A stretch of DNA of 64,000 nt from Clostridia bacterium (GTDB lineage: Bacteria; Bacillota; Clostridia; UBA1381). Below the pieces are notes generated by a model. That model was not told the origin of the DNA, ran no database searches, and saw nothing but the letters and a program-made list of their open reading frames with translations. Position 1 is the stretch's first letter; each line of letters opens with the position of its first letter. Shown one piece after another: positions 45,201 through 53,809 of this stretch. Where the stretch lies: assembly GCA_017443895.1 (NCBI GenBank), contig JAFSXU010000060.1, positions 62,001-126,000 on the forward strand. The letters run 5' to 3'. Both the position numbers and the translations under genes were made by a program.

Positions 45201-46717
45201 TTTTGTGGAACGATTTATCCAAAATGCAGCCACTTGACGGAGTAAAAGTCCTAAAACCGCAAAAGGATATGGTGATGGCAGCGGATGCAAAGGTTTCGGG
45301 CGCAATCGGAGACGATATGGTAATCCAGCGTAACGAGCCGATTTCTGTTTGGGGAACAACCGAGTCGCCAGACGGAACATATGTTGAGGTAAGCCTTGAC
45401 GGTAAACGGGCATACGGTGTCGCAAGCGGCGGAAAATGGGAGGCAATATTGCCTGCCATGGAGGCTGATAATGAGGCTAAAACTTTGACGGTTACCACAA
45501 TGTCCGGCACGGAGGAGTTTAGCAATATCCTTATCGGTGATGTGTATATGGTCGGCGGACAGTCAAATGCATTTTTGCAGATGTACCGTACCTCGGATTA
45601 TGAAGAATACCTTGCAAAAGCGTCGGAGAATGACAATATCCGGTTTTTCTATCAGCGCGCAGGTTCAAATATGACAAGCTACTATGCCGATACGGCATTT
45701 TCCGATACAAAACGGGATAATCCTTATCCTACAAATTATTGGCAGGTTGCCGATGAAAATACTTTAAGTGATGTAAGTGCATTGGGATATTATACGGCGA
45801 CAACTTTGCGTGAAGAGGGTGTTGATGTGCCGATAGGTATTATCTCCGTGGCGCATAACGGAACTGCCATGAATCAGCTTATTCCGAGTGAGGTGGCAGA
45901 AGAAAACGGTATTTTGGGCGCAAAAAGCTATAACGCATTGGCGGCGCCGTTTGAGAAAAGCAGGCTTTGTGCCCTGCTTTGGTATCACGGAGAAAGCGAC
46001 TCTTCAAGTACTGTAACTACCGACAGATATGAAAAGCTCCTTTCAGAGTATATCGACTATGCAAGAAGTGTACGAAATCAGCCCGATATAAAGGTGTATT
46101 CCGTGCAGCTATCCTCGCACGGACCTACGGGCATAACAAACGCCAATGTGCCAATGATGAGATCTGTTCAGTTTGATTACAGCAAGAATATTGACGGACT
46201 CTACCTTATTCCGTCATTGGATAAGGGAACGAGGTTAGGCGACTCTGATGAATCACATCCTCCGTATAAGCGTGAGCTTGGTAAAAGAATAGCAGGTCTT
46301 CTTCAGGCTACGGTTTACGGCAAAAAGGAGCTTTCGGAGGTATCGGCACCTGTGCCCAAGAGCTTTGCTTATGATGATACAGGCGTTACAATTACATTTG
46401 ACTGCGTGGCAGACACTCTTATGCTGTCAAACGGCACAAAGCCTGTAGGCTTTGAATTAACCAAAGACGGTGTTGCTTATCAGGCATCGGCAACGCTTAT
46501 AGACAGCAATACAATTCGTATAGAGTGTAGCGCCATTACAAAGCCTGACGGTGTGCGGTATGCATTTTATAAATCTGCGCCTCCCTCACTTGCAAATATT
46601 GTAAATTCAAACGGCCTGCCTTGCCCTGCATTTGTAGATGCAAATAAGGCGTCAGGCACAACTAATGCAGATATAAGAAAAATCCCTGCATTGAGCGAGG
46701 GTGTTGTCGAGCCGTAA
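42257..46717 (+). CDS. Giant secreted LamG-like multi-module protein with sialate-O-acetylesterase (SASA-type) domain
   Basis: 1486 residues. Signal peptide about 1-25. Four concanavalin/LamG-like beta-sandwich modules follow, about 30-230, 255-445, 450-635 and 715-925, each with 'F...FGKGSDD', 'KKWHN...' and 'YLDNI' type strands. Then a short Ig-like stretch and an SGNH/SASA esterase domain with 'VGGQSNAF' (Ser about 1102), 'LWYHGESDSSS' (about 1240) and 'DESHPPY' (about 1331). Such esterases remove acetyl groups from sialic acid, xylan or rhamnogalacturonan; the neighbours favour a plant polymer. A beta-domain ends the protein, with no SLH or LPXTG, so surface retention, if any, is through glycan binding. 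Confidence 0.82.
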   Translation: MKKITSVVLVFIMALVQAGIVPVYAATAATVFSWDFSSAELPNTNCKLVENNAVVSTIAYSTGVYGKDESDACVGVGAYAKNSYFDFAQVGGKSILYTADGYGAGSVVLCSVDFAFENEGKVPILQITGTRNTGSNITNLYADAANLNVALSNVPELDAKKWHNLQVAIKINSADRTVASDVKIWIDNTQVGSGTVMPNNTIGHMFTMLRLTNPSKDGKNTMYLDNAKADIYRPGTSPQFDEQGDDNNDDGVIKFDSPYELVTSNKATFAYQSGIYGKEADDTVLQVTGTSGSGSLLQIQDITNLVSVGVGKKVEFSFDVALSDIIGANDFFITLMLSPSNGATNSFRDSDNTVQNYGLNFTDGNVEFYGKTSNHTMDSKKWHNCKIVYDITAARNVKATLYIDGEKVRAEVLSTPYDINKVRYARFTTITGNTAYLDNIDIVIGESEKVYEEAVSEDFNSSVMQNEFKALNCTPEYVGGAFGKGSDDISLKINEGYLDFAPAHDIHANDTVEYSFEFATDNIGHGAVEKKFGPMNIYNGIAVQNGRMIFFDLDKGVTIEEKKWYRVTLEMKISDDGGIADITAYVNGQAISLGEIALAAAGNSIGGLRFEPVDGDNLYIDNIYFNVSQDGGLATALEIPNIDALDIQGAKIIDNEDKVIDITGQPELTVGDFVSHADNAVILRYDGTGAQDSDLLAGCRVYSLGQGIYYTKYSIRNRAENYYDLDSFDGREDIIKNLNTEYSTVSTQTSEEYGNSLAIIGKSSDSNVITASKSYLPMAEFNFVHSGANVFTIEYMMKVTGNNADYSLQLRDSETKSSYLPVTFNADGGISTHDEALQTEGNWQKDRWIGVTVTAYPKAHLYDLYIDGEFIGCGTGSNLSDLNQVRIIQNYSQGKEVSDVLQIDNVRIYAGVPELYGIEYYKDGEKTDSIDNADAVCVEVNKQRQAVAVLSQYDDNNRLLSIAVGKNVRLDNIKDANSLKLFLWNDLSKMQPLDGVKVLKPQKDMVMAADAKVSGAIGDDMVIQRNEPISVWGTTESPDGTYVEVSLDGKRAYGVASGGKWEAILPAMEADNEAKTLTVTTMSGTEEFSNILIGDVYMVGGQSNAFLQMYRTSDYEEYLAKASENDNIRFFYQRAGSNMTSYYADTAFSDTKRDNPYPTNYWQVADENTLSDVSALGYYTATTLREEGVDVPIGIISVAHNGTAMNQLIPSEVAEENGILGAKSYNALAAPFEKSRLCALLWYHGESDSSSTVTTDRYEKLLSEYIDYARSVRNQPDIKVYSVQLSSHGPTGITNANVPMMRSVQFDYSKNIDGLYLIPSLDKGTRLGDSDESHPPYKRELGKRIAGLLQATVYGKKELSEVSAPVPKSFAYDDTGVTITFDCVADTLMLSNGTKPVGFELTKDGVAYQASATLIDSNTIRIECSAITKPDGVRYAFYKSAPPSLANIVNSNGLPCPAFVDANKASGTTNADIRKIPALSEGVVEP

Positions 46718-46760
46718 GCATGACATAACAAGGTTTAAATTTTTAATAAAGGTATCATAG

Positions 46761-46805
46761 TACCGCCTGTTGGTAAAAACAGTTGCCGACAGGCGGTATT
46801 TGTTT
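46761..46805 (+). terminator. Rho-independent terminator after the esterase gene
   Basis: Perfect 10-bp arms TACCGCCTGT (46761-46770) and ACAGGCGGTA (46789-46798) followed by TTTGTTT. Confidence 0.8.
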
Positions 46806-46905
46806 AAGGCGGTAATCAAAAATATGGCGTTCTTATGCGGTAAACAGCGTATAAATATGTGAAATCGTAAAAAATGAACAAACCTTTAATGTAGCTTTTT
46901 GACGA

Positions 46906-46934
46906 TTTACAATATAGTGAAATTGCGATAAAAT
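46906..46934 (+). promoter_or_regulatory. Promoter copy 2 of a duplicated pair
   Basis: TTTACA (46906-46911), 17-base spacer, TAAAAT (46929-46934). The flanks (GTAGCTTTTT-ACGA upstream, GTGAAAAA downstream) match copy 1, so the transporter operon and the esterase are probably co-regulated. Confidence 0.75.
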
Positions 46935-47012
46935 ATAATTGTAAAACGGTGCTTTTTTGTGAAAAACATAAAAAGCGTAAGAAATATAATTCTTAATGAA
47001 GGGATGGAAAAA

Positions 47013-47954
47013 ATGCGAGCAAACGATAAAAACAGCAGGACAAAACAAAAAAGCAAATTCGCAAAAAGGTTGTCCGACAGCAAGTATTTGTTATTGATGA
47101 TTGCACCGTGTGTACTGTATTTTATAATTTTTAAATATTGGCCTATGTTCGGACTGATAACATCATTTCAAAATTACAGTGTTTTTAAAGGCATTACCGG
47201 GAGTGAGTGGGTAGGATTTAAACACTATAGCACATTTTTCCATGATCCGTATTTCTTTACGGTATTAAAAAATACCTTGCTTTTGGGTATATTTAATACA
47301 GCATGGAATTTTCCGATGCCTATAATCCTTGCATTGGTAATAAACGAGATAAGGAGCAATAAGTTAAAGAAATTTACGCAGACAGTAAGCTATTTTCCGC
47401 ATTTTATTTCGGTCGTTATACTTTGCGGAATGGTAATGTCGTGTTTATCGCCAAGGGGCGGAATTGTAAATAATATCGTTGTTCTCTTCGGCGGCAAGCC
47501 GATAAATTTCATATCCGATCCTAAGTATTTCAGAACAATATATATTGCATCGGGGATTTGGCAGACAACCGGCTGGGGCACTATAATATACCTTGCCGCA
47601 CTTACGGGAGTAAATGTTGAGCTTTATGATGCGGCGGCGGTTGACGGTGCAAACAGATGGCAAAAACTCTGGAATGTAACGCTTCCTGCAATAATTCCAA
47701 CGATTGTAGTTGTGCTTATTATGAGTGTGGGACGGTCGGTAACGATAGGCTTTGACAAGGTGTTCCTTTTGCAAAATGATGCAAATATTTCAACATCTGA
47801 GGTTATAAGTACATATGAGTACGAAAGAGGTATTATAAAAGGCAATTACAGTTATTCTGCGGCTATCGGTTTATTTATGTCGGTTATATCATCGCTTCTT
47901 GTTATTATGACCAATACAATTTCCCGTAAGCTGTCAGACACTGCACTGTGGTAA
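47013..47954 (+). CDS. Sugar ABC transporter permease, LplB type
   Basis: 313 residues from the ATG at 47013 (GGGATGG about eight bases upstream; earlier in-frame starts are poorly placed). Six membrane segments; cytosolic N-terminal Lys-rich stretch; a degenerate EAA loop 'YDAAAVDGANRWQKLWNVTLP'. This LplB-like type carries complex oligosaccharides. Own promoter 79 bases upstream. Confidence 0.9.
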   Translation: MRANDKNSRTKQKSKFAKRLSDSKYLLLMIAPCVLYFIIFKYWPMFGLITSFQNYSVFKGITGSEWVGFKHYSTFFHDPYFFTVLKNTLLLGIFNTAWNFPMPIILALVINEIRSNKLKKFTQTVSYFPHFISVVILCGMVMSCLSPRGGIVNNIVVLFGGKPINFISDPKYFRTIYIASGIWQTTGWGTIIYLAALTGVNVELYDAAAVDGANRWQKLWNVTLPAIIPTIVVVLIMSVGRSVTIGFDKVFLLQNDANISTSEVISTYEYERGIIKGNYSYSAAIGLFMSVISSLLVIMTNTISRKLSDTALW

Positions 47955-47968
47955 GAGGGGGGGATTAT

Positions 47969-48838
47969 ATGTTTAAGAAAATTTTTAACGGCGATACCCT
48001 TTTTGAATTGATAAAATGCTTGATTATCATCTTGACAATCGTAGTATCGGTATATCCCTTGCTCTATATTTTTTCTGTTTCGATAAGTGATCCTATAGAG
48101 GTTATGAAAGGGAATGTGGTGCTTTGGCCAAAGGGCTTTTGCCTTGACTCATATAAAGAGGTAATGAAAAATCCAAATATCATAACAGGTTATGTAAACA
48201 CGGTTATATATGTTGTTGTGGGAACGGCTCTATCCGTTGCGGTTACAACATTAGGGGCGTATGCACTGTCAAACAAGAGGTTAATCTTCAGAAAATTTTT
48301 CAACAAGATGTTTGTATTTACAATGTTTTTCAGTGGCGGAATGATTCCTACATATCTTGTTATAAAGTGGTGCGGATTGCTGAATTCTATGTGGTCATTC
48401 CTTTTGATGGGAGCGGTGTCGGTGTATAACCTGATAGTTATGCGCTCATTCTTTGAGGGCTTGCCCAAGGAGCTTGAAGAATCCGCCTTTATTGACGGGG
48501 CAAATGATTTAAGAGTATTTTTCTCAATAATTATGCCATGCTCAAAGGCGATAATTTCAACTATGGTTTTGTTTTATGCGGTTGGTATTTGGAACTCGTT
48601 TTTGTGGCCGTTCCTGCTTTTGGACGATAAAGCAAAATATCCGTTGCAGGTGGTTTTAAGGCAGATAATAATTTCAGGCGATACAAAAATGTCAAACTCA
48701 ACAAGCGATGTATCAACTCTTCCCGAAACCATAAAATATGCAACTATATTCTTCTCCGTTCTTCCAATACTATGCGTATATCCGTTTGTACAAAAGTATT
48801 TTGTAAAGGGTGTAATGATAGGCGGAGTAAAAGGTTAA
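47969..48838 (+). CDS. Sugar ABC transporter permease, YtcP/CarB type
   Basis: 289 residues from the ATG at 47969, behind AGAGGGGGGG. Six membrane segments, EAA loop 'LEESAFIDGANDLRVFFSIIMP', C-terminal G-V-M-I-G-G-V-K-G. Pairs with the LplB-type permease, 14 bases apart. No ATPase gene beside it. Confidence 0.9.
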   Translation: MFKKIFNGDTLFELIKCLIIILTIVVSVYPLLYIFSVSISDPIEVMKGNVVLWPKGFCLDSYKEVMKNPNIITGYVNTVIYVVVGTALSVAVTTLGAYALSNKRLIFRKFFNKMFVFTMFFSGGMIPTYLVIKWCGLLNSMWSFLLMGAVSVYNLIVMRSFFEGLPKELEESAFIDGANDLRVFFSIIMPCSKAIISTMVLFYAVGIWNSFLWPFLLLDDKAKYPLQVVLRQIIISGDTKMSNSTSDVSTLPETIKYATIFFSVLPILCVYPFVQKYFVKGVMIGGVKG

Positions 48839-48893
48839 ACAAGGTATTATTAAATTTAAATATACACAATAAAAAAGTTTGGAGGGTTTTTTT

Positions 48894-50393
48894 ATGAAAA
48901 GAAGATTATTGGCAGGAGCGCTGGCTGTTTGTTCATTATTTGTTACGGCAGGCTGTTCGGGCGGCACTTCAAAAAAGGCGTCCGATGAAGAGCTTAATAT
49001 TATGGTATTGTCGCATAATACATACAGCTATCAGGACGGCTGGTGGATATGGGATAAGCTCCAGGAGAAAACGGGCATTAAATTAAATATCACCGCTGTT
49101 CCGCAGACAAATTACGGTGAAAAATTAAATATTACCGTTGCATCGGGTGAGGCTCCCGATATTATTGCAATGGATGTTCATCAGGGTACGCAGCTTGGTA
49201 TGCAGGGTGCCTTAACACCTGTATCGGAGCTTGCAAAAAAAGCACCTAATCTTGAAAACTACATTAAGGACAACAAAGAAATATACGGACAGTTCCTTGC
49301 AGGTGACGGCGAGGCATATGTTGTGCCTACAGACGGCTATGCTGAGGATCAGAAGATGGGCTGGCTCTACAGAAAAGATATATTTGAAAAGCACAACTTA
49401 AAGGTTCCGACAAATGAAGAAGAGCTTTATCAGGTTTTAAAGAAGCTAAAGGAGCTATATCCGTCGTCATATCCGTTGTGTATGAGATCGTATGCATCAA
49501 GAATGTCACTTTTCTTTACACAGTGGGGAACAGGCAGAGATTATTATTATGATACCGAGAACAAAACATGGAAATTCGGACCTCTTGATGCAGAATACAA
49601 GAAGGCTACGGAATTTATGAACAGGCTCTATGCAGAGGAGTTAATTCCGCCTGATTTTCTTACACTTTCAACAGAGGATTGGCAGAGCTTGTTATCAACA
49701 GATCAGAGCTTTATAACAATTGACTATATGGTAAGAATTGATTTCTTTAACAGTATGCTAAGAGGGCAAAATCCTGACTATACCATGGCATTTATGCCAC
49801 CTGCGGCATTTGGTGAAAACGGAAGAGCAGTTCTTTATAACACTATGTTTGATGCGCAGTCTGTAGGTGTTTATTCAAAAACCAAAAAGCTCGATACGGT
49901 ATGCAAATTCCTTGATTTTATGTATTCAGAGGAAGGACAGGAGCTTACCACATGGGGCGAAGAGGGCGTTACATATACATTAAATGCCGATGGAGAAAAG
50001 GACTTCAGCAAATATGCAAGCAGAACTGATTTTATAAAAGAGTTCGGAATGTATTCATCGGGTACGCATCTTGTTGATAACGGAAACTCATTCATCTGCA
50101 TAATGTCGGACGAGCAAAGAAAAGCATTCAAAGACAGCGAGCAGTATGACATACCGTTTGATCCAAGACCTATATATACGGACGAAGAGTATGATAAATA
50201 CATCAATAATATAAGCACACCGCTTTTGAAGTATGTAAACGAGCAGATGTCAAACTTCATTATGGGAACGAAGCCAATGTCTGAATGGGACAGCGTTGCC
50301 GATTACATAAAGAAAAACGGAATAGACGATGTTATCGGATTTTACAATGCAGGCACAAAGCGTGCGCAGGATATAATAAGTAAATTAAAGTAA
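48894..50393 (+). CDS. Sugar-binding lipoprotein, LplA/LipO type
   Basis: 499 residues from the ATG at 48894 (GGAGGG seven bases upstream). Lipobox T-A-G-C at about residue 20. The domain layout and 'GWLYRKDIFEKHNLKVP' hinge resemble long (about 500) binding proteins that partner LplB/YtcP permeases. It follows the permeases instead of preceding them, and is itself followed by a stem-loop that may stabilise its mRNA. Confidence 0.9.
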   Translation: MKRRLLAGALAVCSLFVTAGCSGGTSKKASDEELNIMVLSHNTYSYQDGWWIWDKLQEKTGIKLNITAVPQTNYGEKLNITVASGEAPDIIAMDVHQGTQLGMQGALTPVSELAKKAPNLENYIKDNKEIYGQFLAGDGEAYVVPTDGYAEDQKMGWLYRKDIFEKHNLKVPTNEEELYQVLKKLKELYPSSYPLCMRSYASRMSLFFTQWGTGRDYYYDTENKTWKFGPLDAEYKKATEFMNRLYAEELIPPDFLTLSTEDWQSLLSTDQSFITIDYMVRIDFFNSMLRGQNPDYTMAFMPPAAFGENGRAVLYNTMFDAQSVGVYSKTKKLDTVCKFLDFMYSEEGQELTTWGEEGVTYTLNADGEKDFSKYASRTDFIKEFGMYSSGTHLVDNGNSFICIMSDEQRKAFKDSEQYDIPFDPRPIYTDEEYDKYINNISTPLLKYVNEQMSNFIMGTKPMSEWDSVADYIKKNGIDDVIGFYNAGTKRAQDIISKLK

Positions 50394-50437
50394 CAAAAAC
50401 TCAATCAAGAGATAATACTAAAGGGCTGAGCAGATAA

Positions 50438-50469
50438 CCCACCTGTCGCCGTAAATGGCGGCAGGTGGG
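50438..50469 (+). promoter_or_regulatory. Stem-loop after the second binding-protein gene
   Basis: 13-bp arms 50438-50450 and 50457-50469 with one wobble and a six-base loop (GTAAAT), no T-run. It resembles the hairpin at 2423 in position and in its CCCACCTG arm start. Confidence 0.75.
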
Positions 50470-50525
50470 GTGTAGAGGGCATAAAATAGCCGTACAGCTT
50501 TTAGGTCAAGAAGGGTTTGGTCGTT

Positions 50526-52745
50526 ATGAAATGGTCATTATTTAAGCTTTTGAAAAACAGGTCGAATACATATAAGCTGTATTTGCGTGCATTTATCATT
50601 GCATTTCCGATGATAATTGTATTTGGTATGGCAGAGTTTTTTGTTTCGCACAGTATTGTAAAAAGCACGGTAGTTGATATTTGTAACGACAGACTCGGTA
50701 ATTTTGCCCAGACCATGGACGAATATTTTAAAAATGTATCCGTAATAAGCTCGGATATGCGATTTATAGATGCCGGTGAATACAGAGACCGTCCTGTGCC
50801 AAACGCATGGGATTACAAAGAGCTGGTGGAGTCGGCAAAGAATTTTTCGGATAAAAATTCGGGTATGAGCGTGATTTTCTATACTCCGGGCAGTAATAAA
50901 ATAAGCTGTGAGTTCGGGACATATGACGCACAGAAGTACTTTGACAGGGTGCTTTCAAGCGATGATAAGGAAAACGGGTTTACCTTAAAAGATTTTAAAG
51001 AATGCAGTGAAAGAAAAATATACAAGCAGTCAAGGTATAATCACTCAACCGATTATATTGTATGCCTTATGGACAGCTCGCTTTTACATAATGCAAGGGT
51101 GGCATTGCTTATTGACACCGATGTTTTTAATTCGATTTACGGAGATAATTTTGCTATTTTCGATGATGACGGCAAAAATGTGTATGCAGGCAACGAGCTG
51201 ATACGACAGGCAGATATCCGATTTGACACGGACAAGTTAAACAGCGTCAGGATTGACACTACATCATATGTATACCTTGTAAGACGCTCGGCAATATACA
51301 ACTGGAATTATGTTGCATTTATTCCAAAGAGCCAGTTTAATTACAGAATGGTTTTACTGCTGTATCTGTTTTGTGCGTTTATAATCCTGTTCTCTCTGAT
51401 ATGGCTTGTATATTCGCTTGTTATGACCAACAAAATATATAAGCCTATACGGGATTTTAAGACAAAGGTAGTTGAGGTTCCGCAGTTTGACAATGCCCGT
51501 GACGATTTTGACGATATTTACCGCATTATAAAAGAAACGGGAACAAATCACAGTGAGCTTCGCAAAATGCACAAACTGCTTTTGGATAAATACCATGTTG
51601 CATTGCTTAAAAATATGATGGATATAAGCGATAAAGAAGGCTATGACAGTGCTTTTTTAGAGGGAATATTACTCAAAAACTATGTTGTTATAGATTGCTT
51701 TATAAGCTGTGCAGGGAATACCTCTGAGACTAAAAATCGCCATGTACAAGAGGTAGAGCAAAGTCTGTGTGATTTTATTGCCGATACATATGACGGTATG
51801 GCAGATATTGCAATGAATATAGAAGCAGGCTGTAATGAAAGAGTATTGATAATCACATTATCAGACGGCAATTTTAGTGTCGCAGATTTTGTGCGGCAAA
51901 TAAAAAGATTTGTCAAAAAGGAAATAATGTATCCGTTCTTTGCAAAAATAGTTATAAGCAATATGTACGAAACAGAGGGCGATATAGAAAAGGCATATAA
52001 GTCGGTACGCCAAACTGCCGATTGCCTTTCCGTTGAGGTGGCAAACGAGGTTTTGTGCGAAACGGATAAAAATGATTTTATTGATGAAGTGGGTGCAGAG
52101 TTGATAAGCAGGAAGTTTGAAGAGTTAAGAAAAGATAAGTTCAGAAAAATTAAAAATGTATTTGATGATGTGCTAAAGATTGCATCTGATCAAAAGATGC
52201 CAAGACACTATATTCGCAGGCAGTTTTTCACTGTCTTTGAAAAGCTGGCAAGTGATATAGGTTTATTTGAAAGTCAGTTTGCAGATGAATGCTTTACCAT
52301 AAGAGAGAAGATTTTATACGCAAATACAGTTGATGATTTTGATGACATTGCGCAGTCTGTATCGGCAATTCAAAGTGAGTATAAGGTTTCGGGGGCAAAC
52401 AGCAGTAATAACGACAAAATAATTGAGGAAATAAAGCTGTATGTGAATGAAAACTATAGCGACCATAATCTTTCACTTACATTATTGGCAGATATTTATG
52501 ACCGCTCGCCGGTGTATCTGTCAAGACTTTTTAAACAAAAAACAGGAATTAAATTTACCGACTATGTTAAGCAAATACGCTTGCGCGAAGCGGAAAATCT
52601 CTTGCTTGAAAAGAGCAACGAATACACCGTAAGTATGATTGCCGATATGGTTGGCTACACTGATGTAAATCATTTTATTAAAACCTTTAAAGCGGAGTTT
52701 GGCAAGACCCCGGGGCAGATTAAAAATACCAATAAAGATATGTAG
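50526..52745 (+). CDS. Membrane-bound AraC-type regulator (YesS/YtdP-like sensor)
   Basis: 739 residues from the ATG at 50526. Membrane segments at about 19-41 and 274-301 flank an extracellular sensor domain of about 230 residues; a cytosolic linker leads to a C-terminal double helix-turn-helix (about 640-735; 'LSLTLLADIYDRSPVYLSRLFKQ', 'VGYTDVNHFIKTFKAEFGKTP'). Such one-protein sensors detect extracellular glycans, often via the binding protein of the adjacent transporter, and activate it. Likely controls the duplicated promoters (inference). Confidence 0.87.
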   Translation: MKWSLFKLLKNRSNTYKLYLRAFIIAFPMIIVFGMAEFFVSHSIVKSTVVDICNDRLGNFAQTMDEYFKNVSVISSDMRFIDAGEYRDRPVPNAWDYKELVESAKNFSDKNSGMSVIFYTPGSNKISCEFGTYDAQKYFDRVLSSDDKENGFTLKDFKECSERKIYKQSRYNHSTDYIVCLMDSSLLHNARVALLIDTDVFNSIYGDNFAIFDDDGKNVYAGNELIRQADIRFDTDKLNSVRIDTTSYVYLVRRSAIYNWNYVAFIPKSQFNYRMVLLLYLFCAFIILFSLIWLVYSLVMTNKIYKPIRDFKTKVVEVPQFDNARDDFDDIYRIIKETGTNHSELRKMHKLLLDKYHVALLKNMMDISDKEGYDSAFLEGILLKNYVVIDCFISCAGNTSETKNRHVQEVEQSLCDFIADTYDGMADIAMNIEAGCNERVLIITLSDGNFSVADFVRQIKRFVKKEIMYPFFAKIVISNMYETEGDIEKAYKSVRQTADCLSVEVANEVLCETDKNDFIDEVGAELISRKFEELRKDKFRKIKNVFDDVLKIASDQKMPRHYIRRQFFTVFEKLASDIGLFESQFADECFTIREKILYANTVDDFDDIAQSVSAIQSEYKVSGANSSNNDKIIEEIKLYVNENYSDHNLSLTLLADIYDRSPVYLSRLFKQKTGIKFTDYVKQIRLREAENLLLEKSNEYTVSMIADMVGYTDVNHFIKTFKAEFGKTPGQIKNTNKDM

Positions 52746-52812
52746 TATATCGGGTGAGCGTTATGCCATAAATGATATTTATACTGCCCAAGGTCGCAGA
52801 ATGGAGATAATT

Positions 52813-53793
52813 ATGAAAGCACATAGATTTTTTATCGCATTAACACTTGCAATGTCCATATCAACAGCTGTATTTGCGGATATGGACATAACTACAAATT
52901 CAAATACCGTTACAATAAAAGGTACTGTGCCTAACGCAAAGGGTGAGTATGTAAACATTATTGTCCAATCAAGCAACGGCGATCTTATTTATGTAGGTCA
53001 GGAGGAGCTTGATACACAAGGCTCTTTTTCGGTACAGTATGAGCTCTCGGAAAATGAAAAAGGTGAGCACAGGGTAACGGTTGTTTCAGATAACACAGGT
53101 GATAAGCCTATGGTAAAGGGATATGTATTTGGCGCACAAGCTGATGAAACAAAGCCCGTTATAAAGCCTTCGGGCGGAGGCAACTCCGGCGGAGGCGGCG
53201 GTGGTTCGTCCTCGTCATACATATCGGGCGCGTCAAATCTTATAGTTGCGCAGATACAAGACGGCGCTACGCCGTTTTTGGACATAGCAAGCCACTGGGC
53301 AAAAAGCGAGATAGAAAATGCATATACCAATCATTGGATAAGCGGAGTAAGCGAGAACATGTTTGCTCCCGATACTGCAATAAACCGTGCGGAGCTTGCA
53401 ACCCTGCTTGTAAGGAGGTTTAACATAACCTCCCAAACGGCTCGGAATGAATTTTTGGATATATCTGATAATGATTGGTTTGAGCAGTATATAAGCATTT
53501 TACATAGCAAGGGTATAGTTGACGGCTACGGTGATGTATTTTTGCCCCAAAAACAGGTAACAAGACAGGAAGCGGCTAAAATGATAATGCTCGCATCGGG
53601 AAAGCGTATTGACGAAATGCTCAATTCCGATGGTTTATTTTCCGATGATGCTTTGATAAGCGATTGGGCAAAACCGTATATTTATACAGCTAACCGTCTG
53701 GGCATTATAAAGGGCAAGGACGGTAATGTATTTGACCCTGAGGGTAGAGCAACAAGAGCCGAGATAGTAGTAATGCTTAGCAGGATTGATTAA
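52813..53793 (+). CDS. SLH-anchored surface protein
   Basis: 326 residues from the ATG at 52813 (GGAG six bases upstream). Signal peptide about 1-22; a short Ig-like domain (about 25-110); a Gly/Ser-rich linker (about 118-135); then three SLH repeats at about 153, 214 and 275, each with 'F.D...W....I......I.G......F.P...TRAE/RQE'. SLH repeats bind pyruvylated cell-wall polymers, fixing the protein on the outside. It has no catalytic domain, so it probably serves as a scaffold or glycan-binding anchor. Confidence 0.88.
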   Translation: MKAHRFFIALTLAMSISTAVFADMDITTNSNTVTIKGTVPNAKGEYVNIIVQSSNGDLIYVGQEELDTQGSFSVQYELSENEKGEHRVTVVSDNTGDKPMVKGYVFGAQADETKPVIKPSGGGNSGGGGGGSSSSYISGASNLIVAQIQDGATPFLDIASHWAKSEIENAYTNHWISGVSENMFAPDTAINRAELATLLVRRFNITSQTARNEFLDISDNDWFEQYISILHSKGIVDGYGDVFLPQKQVTRQEAAKMIMLASGKRIDEMLNSDGLFSDDALISDWAKPYIYTANRLGIIKGKDGNVFDPEGRATRAEIVVMLSRID

Positions 53794-53809
53794 AGGAGGG
53801 CGGTAAAAA

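Noticed and set aside
53174-53222. G-rich low-complexity repeat (GGCGGAGGCGGCGGTGG)
   Set aside because: It encodes the Gly/Ser linker between the Ig-like and SLH parts and is not a separate genetic element.
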